Below, piece by piece: positions 31,878 through 43,983 of a DNA stretch of 64,000 nucleotides. Numbering within the stretch: position 1 is the first letter of the stretch; each line of letters begins with the position of its first letter. This DNA is from Sycobia sp. Sy_11 (lineage: Eukaryota > Arthropoda > Insecta > Hymenoptera > Epichrysomallidae): contig JACCIC010000124.1 in the NCBI GenBank assembly GCA_018907035.1, positions 752,501-816,500 on the forward strand, written 5' to 3'. Below the pieces are notes generated by a model. That model had not been told where the DNA came from. It worked only from the letters and a program-made list of their open reading frames with translations, and made no database searches. Made by a program: the position numbers and the translations under genes.

Positions 31878-32079
31878 GAGGCCTACGATGGCTCGATCGC
31901 TAGAGCGAAGGACTAGTAACTTGGTGATCCTAGTTCAAATCCCGGTCTCGGCCGATTAACACAAGCACCGCTGTAATAATTTACATGTGCTTTGTTTACA
32001 AACACATCATAGACCTCCATCACTGATTAGCACCAATATTTGGAAGCATAGGTAGAGCGACGTTAAATAACATAAAAAA
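31878..32079 (+). mobile_element. tRNA-derived SINE with perfect 13-bp target-site duplication
   Basis: A 202-bp insert flanked by AAATTTTGTTAAT at 31865-31877 and again at 32080-32092. The 5' 75 bp fold like a tRNA: GGCC at both acceptor ends, a D-arm GCTC/GAGC, and an anticodon loop CTAGTAA as in tRNA-Thr(AGT). The RNA polymerase III A box is near TGGCTCGATCG (31889) and the B box AGTTCAAATCC is at 31932-31943, about 33 nt apart. A roughly 120-bp unrelated body follows and it ends in an A-run. Transcription would be by Pol III and mobilisation by a LINE. The unmutated duplication suggests a fairly recent insertion. Confidence 0.88.
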
Positions 32080-32146
32080 AAATTTTGTTAATAAGTACTG
32101 TTATCTTTAAGAATACCCAAAAAATTCTGCACTTGTAAATAAAGTA

Positions 32147-33474
32147 CAACTTCCGCCAATTAAGTAATGCAACTAATTCTATTTCTCGACCTGTGGTATC
32201 ACTGCGAACCTCTAACTCCGCCACCGTAACAGTAGATCCCTACTCGCTCCATCCTACGAGAACTCCTACGAGACTTTGACCCTTTTACGATCATTTTTCC
32301 GCCAACTGCTTACTGTTTTGTAACAATGGGCGAGTAGTGCATGACATGAACATGAAACAGACAAATTTAGAGCAATGGTGTGCGAAAAAATTTTGTGCGA
32401 AACTCGGTGAAACTGCAATAGAAACTTATGAAAACGTACTTAAAATGTATAGTAGTGATGTCCTGAGTCATAGTCAGGTGCTTCGGTGGCATGCCGATTT
32501 TAAAAAAGGCCGTAAGAGCGTCAAAGACGAGGCGCGGAGCGGAAGGCCAATTCAAGTGCCAACCGATGTCAATGCGTAGCGCGTCCGCGCCCATGTGCGT
32601 CAAGACCGGCGACTCACCATTTGAATGTTGGCTGACGAGTTAAATATTAATCAGGAAACAGTTAGAAAGATTTTAACCGAAGATTTCGCCATGAATGAAG
32701 CTCTGCGCGAAGATGATACCGAAGAACCGTTTAAATGAGAAAAAAGCCCATCGAATAAACATCGCTCAAGATTATCTCGAGCAGGTTAAAAGTGATCCTA
32801 CTCTTCTCGATCGAGTTATTACTGGTGATGAAAGTTGGTTCTTTCCATATGACCCCGAAACTAAACGACAAGCCAATAGTGGGTGTCGCCTGGAACGCCA
32901 AGGCCAAAGAAAATGGGAATGAGTAAGTCCAAAGTGAAACCCATGTTCATTCATTACTTCGACATCAAAGAGGTCGTTCACAAAGAGTTTGTACCACCTG
33001 GAGAAACCATAAATCAAGTATTCTACCACAATGTGCTCGAAAAAATACGAAAAAGAATGCTCAGAGTGCGTCTAGAGAACGTGAAGACTTGAGTTCTGCA
33101 TCACAACAATGCTCCCTGTCACAGTGCGTTCAATGTCTCTCATTTTTTAGCGTCTAAAGGCATGGCAATATCACCACGATCGCCCTATTTACCGGACATA
33201 TCACCCTGTGACTTTTTCCTATTCCCCCATTCAAAAAATTCGTCAAAGGTCGGCATTTTCACTCCGTGAAAAACATTCAAGAATCTATGACGAGGGTATT
33301 CAGAAAGGTCCCACAAGAAGTGTTCCATAATTGCTATGAAAACTGAAAAACCCGCTGGAATCAGGGTATAGATGCGGGAGGGGACTACATTGAATGGGAT
33401 CGCAGTGATGTACCTTAATATTTAAATTTACTCGATTTTTTTATTTTGTCGCATTACTTAACTGTCTGATCTCG
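32147..33474 (+). mobile_element. mariner copy, TA-flanked, decayed transposase
   Basis: The right end, read inwards, is CGAGATCAGACAGTTAAGTA then ATGCGAC, ending at 33474 before a TA. The left end keeps AATTAAGTAATGC, but its outermost bases differ. The transposase runs from about 32340 (KKFCAKLGETAIETYENVL) to about 33417. The first aspartate is present in VITGDESWFF, the second is lost (LHHNNAPCHSA has N), and the third is in LPDISPCDFFLFP. D-to-D spacing is 34 residues. At least six stops and shifts occur, for example TAG at 32577 and TGA at 32736. A sister copy is at 59588. Confidence 0.86.
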
Positions 33475-34479
33475 TAACTAATAATTTAATATATTACATT
33501 TTGTCTTGTAATGTAAATCTATATAAATAAAACAATTTAATCCATATAATTATAACAAAATCTATGTTCGATTTCAAAAATTTGATGGACTTAACGTGGT
33601 TCTGCAGTTTGTCCAAATCCATCAGAATTGACGAATCTTAAGATTATAATCTTTGGAATGGTAGAAAAAATTTTTGGAGTCACCAGATTAATAAAAGTGA
33701 AAACAGTATTTGAAAAACTTGAAATTTCATTCTTTTTACACGTAGTAATTTTTTAAAATAAAATTTAAAAAATTTAAATCATATACGAAAAGTATACATT
33801 ATTGTATATAGAATCAGTAAAATCGATGATGAAATTAATCGCAACATTAATATTGCAATTTGGTTAATTAGAAATTAAAATTTGAATTTACAATTTCAAC
33901 ATTTCGTCATGATTTAGATAGATGAAATACATAATAATTTAATGGAAATCGTTGTGCTTGTTGACGTATCAAACAGGAGTTCCAATAGAGATTAACTTCA
34001 ATTTTATTACCTAATTAACATATAGTAAATGTATACAAGTTGAATATAAAATAAAATATACAATCTATATTGACTACGAGTCCTACCAATATGTATTGAA
34101 ATTTGCATCTTGGTGTTATGAAATGAAATATACATTAATATAAATTATTATAAATGATATACATTAATATATATTAAAATAAATTATAAGTTTTTTAAAT
34201 TAACTGTTTTAAATAAAAATCGATAAGGATCCGATAACCTTTCATATGTACTTACTCCGCTTACAGTGGAAGCCACCTTATTATTAAAATAATTAGATTT
34301 CTGTCTGTCAATTCCATAGCAAGGGAAATATCTGAAAATTATAGACTTTCAACCCATGTTGAAAATTATTTGGTTATTTTGATTGCTTTTACGACATCCT
34401 GCATAATCATATTTGTAATTCGAAATACGATATAGAACTTGTCTCTTATATAGAAAAAATACAATGTTTAAAAAAATGT
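33475..34479. other. AT-rich spacer
   Basis: No reading frame over 60 codons and no repeat I recognise. Confidence 0.5.
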
Positions 34480-34976
34480 CGAATGTGGTGGATGTGTCAA
34501 TTTCACCTAAAAAACAAGAAGACTAATATTGACTAAAATGACACTTTCTTTGAACTATTCATCCCAATGTTAGATACGACTATTTCAATGAGTTAGTCTG
34601 GTATTAATACTTTAAGTTGATTACTTTAAATAGATATTTGACATAAGTAAGTCGCCATCAATTGGCGGCTGGCAAAATTGATTGTGAAAACATTAATTGC
34701 GCACGCGGACGATACTATTTTACTACGCGCACAATATAGAGAGTCGACACAGAACTCGATTTATGTCCCCCACTAATTTATAATACGCCGCTTATAATAT
34801 ATATGCCTATGATTTATTGATGAAAGTAAAATGATTTTAAATAAAAAAATAGCCTATGCCTTTTAGAAGATAATATAGAATATATATTTCAAATTTTAGA
34901 GCAATGGTTTAGTAGATTATCCTGTACAAACAAAAACACGTTTTGTCTTTATAAATTAATAGGAAGTAGAATATGA
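34480..34976 (-). mobile_element. Helitron 5' fragment, inverted copy of the 25957 element
   Basis: Reverse-complemented, this matches 25957-26340 over nearly its whole length. Shared words include CCTGGTATTAATACTTTAAG-like, AAATAGCCTATG, GATAATATAGAATATATATT and GTACAAACAAAAACACG. The 5' TC end is near 34976. The copy is more diverged than its partner, with small insertions. Confidence 0.72.
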
Positions 34977-37650
34977 TAGGATAATTCATATTAAAAATGC
35001 ATTTTAGCTTTCTATTTTAAAGTTTGGATGTCAATTAAAAATTGTTAATACTGTAACTAATTAATTAATTCTTAAGAAGAATAAAAAAATTTTACATTTA
35101 TATAATTAAAATTTTTCTAAATAAGCTTTAATTTATATTAAAATGATATTTTTCTAAATTATTTTCGTAAATAAAGACTTTAATTCTATATTTACAATAG
35201 TATTTCGTTTAATGCAGAGACATAGCCGATATGGAGTATCTTCTTTGTCCATCCATCAAATCTATGCTGAGTGAAAGTGGCATTGTGCAATGCTACAATC
35301 ACAGATTTTGTAGACAGCCGATGTCTGTGGTCAGAAATGTAATGATATTACGTACCTGGATGCAGAATTATTTGAGTGGAAAAGAATGACATGATAAAAT
35401 TGGATAAAAAAAGATCAAGACGATTTTATAAGTTGTATATAATTAAAAGATTACTTTAATAAAAACATAAATTATCAAAATTATATTATTATTATTATAT
35501 GTATTATATTTAAAAATTATTTTTTATTAATTTTTTATTGTATTAAATTTTTTTTATCATATCATAATTATTATTTTTTAATAAATTGGTTACATATGCT
35601 ACTTCTGCGCCATGGTATAGATTGTCAGCTGTGGCTTCTGCTGTTATATTTCTTCTCTGTTGTCTCGACCACGTATTCAGCCAATATTTGCAAATCAGAA
35701 ACTGGAAACAAGAAAAAATTACACATAACTTAAGAATTTATAAATATATAAATTTAAAAATAATATATATATACATAGATTTTAAATGAAACGAAAAATT
35801 TAAATTTAAATATGAAATAAATGTAACATGTGTGTGTTTCAAATATTCTTTGTTATATTGATCTTCCGAGGTATATGGGAAGCTTTTAAGTGTGATGTCG
35901 TTCAGCAGATATGCGTCAAATATGAATAGACTCCACTTAAGTGTTATTTTGGTTACAACTTTTAGGTAATACATGTTTACTTCTGCAGTTCAATATAAAT
36001 AAACATTGTTTTTAAAAATAAGCATATTTAATTTAATTGATACTTAAATTAATAGCTCTCGGCATAAGAGTCAACTCGCTCACTCTACCAGGACCAGTTA
36101 GAAAGGTGTCCTTGAAACGGTGTCCTTGGCGTTCTGAAACAAATTTTTAGAGTGGGGGTATTCCAGTATGCCTGTAGCCTATCTACTTATGTCTCACTAA
36201 CTTTGTATAATTTTTTAGAACGATTGCTAGATTCGAATATGGTAAATTGCAAAGCTTACTAAATACGAAGTACAATGGTACAGAATAGGCCAAAACACGC
36301 GCAGGAGATTAAAACAAATTTGGAATTTTGCATAAAGTATGCATATATATTCGTTAATTAGGGTCTAAATAACTCGAAATGAGCAAAATTTCTTTAAAAA
36401 ATTTAGTTCAACATTAATTATATAACGTAAATGCAGTGAAAATATGCTACATTGTCCTTTTTTAATTAATTAATTTCCTAATGGTTAATAATAATATGAA
36501 AAATTATTTAAAGAATAAGACACATATGGAAAACTAATATTTATATTATTTATATTCTTATAATATTTATAGAATTAATAGTGTTATAATAATATTTATG
36601 TATAAACAATTTCTTTTCTACTTACAACATTTGTTATATAAATAATTGCATAAAAAAAAGTTCACGAGGGTTTATTTCTAATTTTACACTAATAATATGC
36701 AAAACGTTTGATTTGCTACTCTCTATTATTTGAAGAAATATTTTATAATAACTGAATAAACTTATTCAATTAACTATATCAAATTTAAAGTTTGATATTT
36801 TTTGATGATGTGAAAAAAATACTTACCAACTTGTAATAAAATTTATTTAATTGATAAATAACTGATTAAATGTATTATCTTAAAAAAAATTAATTATGAA
36901 TAACTAATTATAAATGATTGTTTTTATTCAAAAAATTTTTTTTCAGATATGAAGACAAAAAATTTGAAAATAATAATATGATTTTTTGCAAATTAATTAC
37001 TTTTATTATATAATGTGTATAAGACACAATGATTTTTTATAATATATATTTAAATAAACTAGTTTAATTTTTTTCAATGGTTTAGTGCATTAAAACCGGT
37101 GTGTATACAAATAGATAATAATATTTAACAGTTATACTAGTGTAGTAGTAATGGTTTATTCATTTAGTATGGCTTATTGATATTTACTAAAAGCCTTTTT
37201 ATTAAGAATTTGTAAAAATCATTCATAAAGTGTATTTTATTGCTTTTTGCTTTTTGTTCATTCTTTATGACTGTATTGCTAAACTATATTTTCACAGATA
37301 TAGTTTTTTTTACGAAAAATTTCGAAAAAATTATTGTCGCACTCCAAACATTGACATCATTCAAGAAATTTAAGGATAAACTAACAAGAATAAATTTACA
37401 ATAACATAAAATGCGGCAGATTCTGAAAAATTTTAGATATATAGTTAAAATTCATATATGCGATTTAATCCTTTATTTACATGGATCATGTTGTGCTTGT
37501 ATCGAGGCGTACGAACAAATAATTATTGCTCGACTTAAATAATAATCAAACGAATGCAAGTGTCTTCAGGGATAAAATAATAGATTAATTACTATTTGTT
37601 GTAATAATTATTATTTTAATAAACAAATATTATTTATCAACCGTGAAAAA
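34977..37650. other. AT-rich intergenic sequence
   Basis: Patches of more balanced composition at 35210-35390, 35590-35720 and 36050-36190 stand out. They contain no family I recognise; 36107-36134 holds a duplicated GGTGTCCTTG word. Otherwise A/T homopolymer-rich without genes. Confidence 0.45.
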
Positions 37651-38160
37651 GCGAGTATACTTAAGGCGAAAACCTCGGTTAAGTATTATAATTATAATAA
37701 TTTAATGTAATTATTATTATTATTATAATTTTTTTTTTCGGTCGCTCAAAACAAAATTAGTCGAGCGGTGACGTAGAGACCCCATCGACTAATTTTTTGT
37801 GTATAAAAGGGCAAGTGTTCCGCCACAAAAGCAGTATTCCCTCGGTCTTAGGATCGCAAGCAACTTGCTAGGGCTTTCCCAATTTCATAGCTCTAGAAAA
37901 CCTGTCTTCGGCCGAAACTCCTAAATAGTAGAGTCGTGATTTTGGTTACGTGGTGCCTCGTCAAAGACCAGCAGGCTCTACTATCTCGACCGAATCCGAG
38001 CGAGACTTGATTCTGATTGCATTGTGCTCCATCAAAGACCAGCGATCTTACTGAATTATCCTGTCTTTTTTCTTGGCGTGACTTGATCTTGGTGGCCTTC
38101 ACTCCATTAAAGAAAAGTGGCCTCATCAAAAATTTCTTCTGAACTTTAGTAAAGCTTTAT
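37651..38160 (+). promoter_or_regulatory. TATA-bearing block with hairpins and a 70-75 bp tandem repeat
   Basis: Contains an 8-bp inverted repeat (ATACTTAA ... TTAAGTAT, 37656-37687) and a perfect 12-bp one (AAAATTAGTCGA at 37753-37764, TCGACTAATTTT at 37785-37796). A good TATA box, TATAAAAGG, follows at 37802-37810, and a CAGT initiator-like word comes some 30 bp later. Downstream, three degenerate units with CATCAAAGACCAGC cores lie at about 37959, 38029 and 38104. The layout suggests an LTR or the promoter of a non-coding repeat. No ORF of substance follows. Confidence 0.45.
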
Positions 38161-38984
38161 CAAGGTTATGTAGTACATTAAGACAAATTGTAACGAAAAA
38201 CTGAGTTTGGTATTTTCCTGATTTATCTTGAAACTTCCTATCCTCTCAAACTGATCCTGATATTACCGTGATAACAATTTCGAGGGGTAGTAAGGAAATG
38301 TTATATAAGTAAATTATATATGTACGAATCGTCTTTTAGGTCAACTTTCGGAAGAAGCTTAGGAACAGCGTCATAAAAGTTTTGAGTATTTAAAAAGCAT
38401 ATTTTCTTGAAGACAACGGAAAAAAATAATTTTCAGGGTATTTTACTAGATTTTTATTATAACTTCTGTTCCATATATTTCTCATTTAAGAGAAAAAATC
38501 AAATTAAAATTTAAAAATGAAGAAATGCTATCGGAAGCAAAAAATTAATTATATTTAATGTTTAGTCCAAAAATGCATCTAAAATTGAGGGATTTATAGT
38601 CATGGCCAATTAATTTAAAAAATATATATAATTTATACAATTTTTATTTTGTAAACGAAAAATAGTAGACTATTATTTGTCATAAAAAGCTAGTTTTCGG
38701 AATGTTTATGTATTTATTTAAGAAAATAAAATTTTAATTTTAGCTTTCTATTTTAATATTTTTAAGCGTGAAGTTGAATTAACTCTATTTTTTTATTGTA
38801 CGATCAATATTTAGGACGATAGAAGTAAAAATATGTCACGAGGGCGGCCTGTTATATATCATTGTTCGGCGCCTCTATTACTTACATGAAAATGGAAAAA
38901 GTTAAAAAGCATGAGGTTAACAAATACTTATATTAAAAAAGACTAACACTACTTCAAATTTAACAACAACGAGATTCTACATTA
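38161..38984. other. AT-rich spacer
   Basis: No gene or repeat recognised. Confidence 0.5.
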
Positions 38985-39570
38985 AAAGACTCGGCTCCAT
39001 AATATTCAATGTTTATAAAGCGTGCATCTGCATCTCAGAAAGGTCATACGAGCACTACTAATGAATCTCGTTTAACACGCCTTGTTGAGGTCAGAACTCC
39101 CGAAATGATTAAAAAAACAAACAAAATGATGGATTAGAGATGAGTGAGATAGATAAGATTATCTGGATGTCAACGGAATGCTTACGTAATACATTTGTAC
39201 ATGGAGAAGCTCTACGCTTATTTGGTGCCCCTTTTGCTAACACTTGTTCAAAAACTGACGCGGAAAATTGTTTCCACTATGAATTTGGCAAAGACAAAAG
39301 GGACATGAGCGAATTTTTTCGTCATTTTATAACTGTAGATCAAACTTGTATTTACTACTACACTACTGAATATAAAAGACAGTCGAAAGAAAAGATGTAA
39401 AATGAATTATCTTCATTAATTATCTGAAAAAGAGTAAAAGCATCAGTGTTCAATACTATGTAGAGTTATTGTAACGATTGAAAGATGAAGTGAACATAAT
39501 CGAACCTCACATAACAAAGAAAAATCTCTTTTTAACTATGAGAATATTTCTACCCATACGTTTGTTGTTG
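38985..39570 (+). mobile_element. mariner remnant
   Basis: One frame at 39140-39400 keeps SEIDKIIWMSTECLRNTF, DMSEFFRHFITVDQTC (the first catalytic Asp; the usual ETW is changed) and YYTTEYKRQS. After an internal loss, YYVELLERLKDEVN-like coding follows near 39457-39570. The second and third aspartate regions are missing. It is placed head to head with the next mariner fragment. Confidence 0.72.
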
Positions 39571-39654
39571 TGAAGATTAAAATAAATGAATTAGGATTCA
39601 AATTACTTTTTTATTTATCATGTACTACTGTATACAAATATGAATAAGACTTTA

Positions 39655-40720
39655 TTTATAAATTTTGAAATCTTTATTTATTCTTCTAAATCTAGTTGAC
39701 CCCTCTCAAAATAATCTCTTCCCGGATGCAGTGCAATTATGCCAACGCTTTTTCCAATTTTCAGAACATTTTTTATACTCATATTTCGGAATGGCCATCA
39801 GTTCCTTCTTCGATTTGGCTTTTATTTCTTCAATCGAATCAAAACCGTGTCCCCGAAGTGGTCTTTTGAGTTTTCTGAATACCTGGAAGTCACCGGTACT
39901 AAATTAGGCAAATACGGTGGTTGCGGAACGATATTGATTGAATTTTTGTCGAAATGTTCACGTAAAATCAATGCAATGTGAGCTGGTGAATTATTGTGGT
40001 TAAAAAGCAAGAGATATCTTTCCATAAATCTGGCCTTTCAAGACGAATGGTTTCACGCAAACGACGCATTACATTCAAATAATATTCTTTGTTAACCATT
40101 TGGCCGATGGAAGGAATTCATAATGCACCACACAATGATAATCGAAGAAAACACTGATTATAACATTCATTTTTGAGTGACTTTCGCCTGATTTTTCCGG
40201 AATCCGCTCTCCTTTGGCACGACATTCGCTCGACTGACCGATTGTTTTTGGATCACAAGCGTAGAACCAAGTCCCATCTTCAGTCATTATGCGCTCAATC
40301 TTATCCTGATAGTCCTAAAGAGTCGTTTCACAGACCTCCATGCGACGCTGTTTTTTCAAAAAAATGGGGTTTTTGGCACTAAATCGAGATTTAGGCACAA
40401 AATGCCTTTTAAAATGGTGTTGACTGACCCATTTGAAATTCCAGCTATATCAACAAGCGCTCTAGTAGTCAATCGACGATTTTGCAGAATTCATTCTTTA
40501 ATTTTCTTGACATGTAGCCCATCAGTAGATGTTCTTGATTGTCTTCAATGTGGTTCGTCTTTCTTCTTTGAATAATTTGTGCCAATAAAAAACACTTGCT
40601 CTAGACATTGACTTCTTACTAAAGGCCTTCTGAAACATTCTGAACGTTTTGGCGGCCGATAATTCATTTCGCGCACAAAATTTAATGCTACTACATTACA
40701 ACAACCGAGGAGACAACTTT
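39655..40720 (-). mobile_element. mariner remnant of another lineage
   Basis: The minus strand shows the transposase in order. The N-terminus, near 40690-40560, is rearranged. NRRLTTRALVDIAGISNGSV lies near 40470. ERIMTEDGTWFYACDPKT near 40270 carries the first aspartate region. Then come VHYEFLPSA, FNHNNSPAHIALILREHF (second position N instead of D) and PPYLPNLVPV (third D region lost). Frame changes and stops are frequent. Catalytically dead. Confidence 0.78.
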
Positions 40721-41212
40721 TTTTTGTTCATAAAACATAAGCCTAACTATATGATACATGAAGATAATTGCATGAAATTTAGTACAGATAACTCTGACAG
40801 TACTACCAACTTATTTGTCGGAATCAATAAAACCGGGAAGATTAAATTGAAGAGTCTTACTCATATTTCTATACACAAAATCATTTATGCTGTAAATGAA
40901 TATTTTGAGATATTTTTCAAATCAGACTATAGAAATGGTTTAATTGGATTAAAGATTTAATTAATAAGATAGGATTAAACAATTTAATTAATGTGTTAAA
41001 AAAATGAATAGGTGTGTTTTTATATTAAACGGTCCTGAATGTTCTTCATTTTTTAGTAAGATTATTCTTAATATCTATCTTTCAACCTTGTCCGTTATGC
41101 GTACTTTTTATTCTATTTTTTCAGTTTTAATTATTGTCACGTGTCAAAAATATATTGTACTGTTCTGAAACATAGTTTTTTATAACTTTCTATTCATATA
41201 TTTAAAATTATA
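40721..41212. other. spacer with one unexplained reading frame
   Basis: A 103-codon frame at 40649-40960 overlaps the 5' end of the mariner fragment and then runs into unique sequence (NLFVGINKTGKIKLKSLTHI...). It is AT-rich, lysine- and isoleucine-rich, and resembles no family I know. Probably a chance frame. Confidence 0.3.
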
Positions 41213-41620
41213 TTGATATTTACTTTAAGTTGGATTGGGCTCCTCAATCGAGGGGCCCAAGACAGCATATTGCGCTTGGGGTTCGCGCTATTATTGCCGT
41301 CAAATTCAACGAACGCATGGAGTATCCATATCAACAGTTTTCCTTACATTGTAAGGAAAAGAGAGTATCGTAGAGATCCATTTTTTATTGATCGAACACT
41401 ATTTACAGACGAGGCGAAGTCCGATAATATGGGAGGAGTTCATCTTCATAACGCGCATTATTATGCAGAAGAAAATCCACATTGGCAGCGAGATTACCGT
41501 ACACAAAGACGATGGTCAAAATTCATGGTAGGGCGGGCATAGTTGGGGAATACGATATAGGTCCTATATTTTATGAGCATAATTTAAATGACTTATTAGA
41601 TTTATTTGGATGGAATTAAA
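41213..41620 (+). mobile_element. Tc1/mariner-like transposase fragment
   Basis: Around residues 60-105 of the frame starting at 41213 the pattern is FIDRTLFTDEAKSDNMGGVHLHN, then HYYAEENPHWQRD, then QRRWS. This is the region around the first catalytic aspartate (TDEA) of a Tc1-like group common in insects. A frameshift near 41520 moves the reading to GEYDIGPIFYEHN. Neither the N-terminal DNA-binding part nor the rest of the catalytic core is seen. Confidence 0.65.
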
Positions 41621-41639
41621 AATTGTACTCATGTCGACT

Positions 41640-41841
41640 ATTCTGAATTAAATTAATAAATATATTTATCGGTTTTACAGTCTTTAGGTGGGGGGGGAGT
41701 CAGGTTGTCCTTTACTAAAATAGAATATTGCTTTTATTATTTTTTGTTGGAACCAATAGATTTTATATTCTTGTGAAATCGTAAGCAAGGCATTTGTCTC
41801 TTTACTGTACACTTAATTACTTTACCGTCCAGGTTTCTCTA
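41640..41841 (+). repeat. solo end of the foldback-element family
   Basis: AATATATTTATCGGTTTTACAGTC at 41649-41672 matches the terminus of the element at 54172 (TTTATCGGTCTTACAG) and, less closely, the one at 9642. Only this end is recognisable. A run of nine G at 41690-41698 follows. Confidence 0.55.
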
Positions 41842-42279
41842 TGTTGACCATCAATCAAACACAGCGCGCGCTTGTAAAATAAATATGTAGCGTGCCTGCC
41901 GTAATTGCGGATTTTCCCATACCATACTACCTGCACTCAAACCAGTCCCTTCATCCGCTCGTCCCTTACCTAGCTGAACTCTTGCCTATCCTTTAAACCC
42001 CGCCTTCTCCTTCCTTTAATTTGTGCACTTGCGACCAATAGAAATGTAGAAAATGTTTAGAAAAACGCCTTCACTCCCCCACTACTGTAACGCCGAAAAC
42101 TTACATTACTAACTGTGTATCTGTCTCGGCAGAATTCTCAAAACGATCGAACAGTCAAAATGACAGAATAAAGCTTATACTTTCACATAAACGCCTTCTT
42201 TTATTTAATGTAAAAGATTGAGAGCATATACTCCTCGATTATTCGGGATAGCAGTATAGCTTTTGCGACATATACAACA
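41842..42279 (+). repeat. BEL/Pao 5' LTR, 438 bp
   Basis: Begins TGTTGACC and ends ATACAACA, an inverted TGTTG/CAACA pair. A polyadenylation signal AATAAAG lies at 42167-42173. The end is fixed by the primer-binding region that follows. Confidence 0.78.
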
Positions 42280-42300
42280 TTGGTCCTTCGAGCCGGATCG
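42280..42300 (+). promoter_or_regulatory. BEL/Pao primer-binding site
   Basis: TTGGTCCTTCGAGCCGGATC directly follows the LTR. From memory, this wording is shared by many insect BEL/Pao elements. Confidence 0.7.
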
Positions 42301-42751
42301 TCGTTCGATCAAAGCAACTCGGTCCAAATCATCGCATCGAAAACAAATAACAGCAACACGCTGATCTCAAAGGCCAAAGCTTGCATTCCTCAGAACAGCT
42401 AGGACAGCATTGCAGCTTAACTTCAACACTTGAATACGCAAACTGCTCGCCCACTTGAAAGTGCAAGCAACTTCCATCGAGTCACTTTGGACCATTACAG
42501 CACCGGACAGGAGGCGACTAAAGCAGATGAGCTTCCAGGACTCATCTTCCAAATTGAACTTCGAGAAGCAGACGCGGCCGTCGAATATTTTCACCAACAT
42601 CATCGAAACTGTAAGTCTCACGCAATACTTGTTAAAGAGTTACCCATTCTGTCTTTCGTGTAAATTTCGGCCAACATATTATTAATAAAAGGAAATTAAG
42701 GAAGGTAAAAGAGAGTCACCGATATTGTACTGATTATTAAAGAAAATAAAA

Positions 42752-43978
42752 ATGCACCCTGAGGTCGATGACTGTAGCTTAACAACTGAACAAGCTAAAA
42801 ACGCGTTAAAAAACTTACTTGCGAAAGGCAAGCTCTTATAAATAATATGGATCGTTTTCAATGTTTTATAGATGCTATAGCGAATGATGTTGATTACATT
42901 CAACTTAATGATAGACTTGTAGACATTAAAACAGATTTGCAAAACTTTAGAAAAATTCAATCTTCAATTGAATTTCTTGACGCGGAAGAATCGAATAGTC
43001 ATTTTAAAATAAGAGTAGACTACGAAGAAAATTATGTCAATCATAGTGCAAAGGCTCAGCAAATATTAAATGCGAATCAAGCAGATAATATAAATTCAAT
43101 GTTTAGCGAACATAATTTAAATCATAGCTCAAGCCAATCGCGTGTAAAATTACCCGTGCTTCATTTGCCAAAATTTGATGGTTCTAATGACGAAGATTGA
43201 GTTACATTCGCGGCCTCATTTAAAGCGTCCATTCACAATAATAAAATATTTAGCAATATGCAAAAATTAATATATCTGAGAACCAGCCTGACTGATAGAG
43301 CTGCAGAAAAGATCGAGTCCTTAGATATCACGGATAATAACTATACAGTAGCGTGGGAAATCTTGCAAACTAATTATTATGATCCCGTAAATTTAATCGA
43401 TAAACGCATTAAGGCTTTTTTTGACTTATCTCCGTGCGTAAAATCTTGCCCTAGCGCGATTGGAAATATTTTTGATGAAGCTACGAAACATTATAAGGTT
43501 CTTGTAGCTCTCGATCGTCCATTTTCAAGAGGCATTTCCTTTTTACGCGGTGACATCTAAGCTGGATGAAAAAACGCGGTTAAAATGGAAGGAGCACATA
43601 CAAGCTAAACCATTGCCGACTAGGAATCGCAAAAAGCAAAGAGTCTTAATGCTACTCGCCAGCCGCAAAATAATACTAAAAAATTTAATAGGAATCGATC
43701 TAATTTCGCGTTTGCTGTTCGCTCAAAGCCGTTCTGTCAAATATGCATCTGAACATTATACGCAGTCATGTGAGAAAATTATTAATGCATCTCCCAATCA
43801 GAGATTGGAAATTATTAAAACTAGCAAATTGTGCTCGAATTGCCTTCACGCGAATCACTCCGTCGATGCATGCAGATCGAGCAAATGCAAAAAATGCAAC
43901 AAGCCGAATCACACACTACTGCATCAAGACACCGATAGTACACAGGGCAAATCGTTCTTAGGATTTAGCGCAACGTAG
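42752..43978 (+). pseudogene. BEL/Pao gag
   Basis: Starts at an ATG at 42752 (MHPEVDDCSLTTEQAKN). It shifts frame at about 42838 and continues through MDRFQCFIDAIAND, KLPVLHLPKFDGSND (the conserved LPKF segment) and the LRTSLTDRAAEKIESL capsid part. A TGA at 43198-43200 stands where the family has tryptophan. A second shift near 43550 leads to SKLDEKTRLKWKEH and the zinc knuckles: CSNCLHANHSVDAC and CKKCNKPNHTLLH. These bind the RNA genome. Confidence 0.85.
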
Positions 43979-43983
43979 AACAA

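Noticed and set aside
31889..31955. Functional tRNA-Thr gene.
   Set aside because: The anticodon stem does not pair properly and the sequence is the head of a 202-bp insert with A-tail and target duplication, so it is a SINE.
40649..40960. 103-codon plus-strand frame as a small gene.
   Set aside because: It overlaps the mariner fragment antisense for part of its length and the rest is AT-driven low-information sequence.
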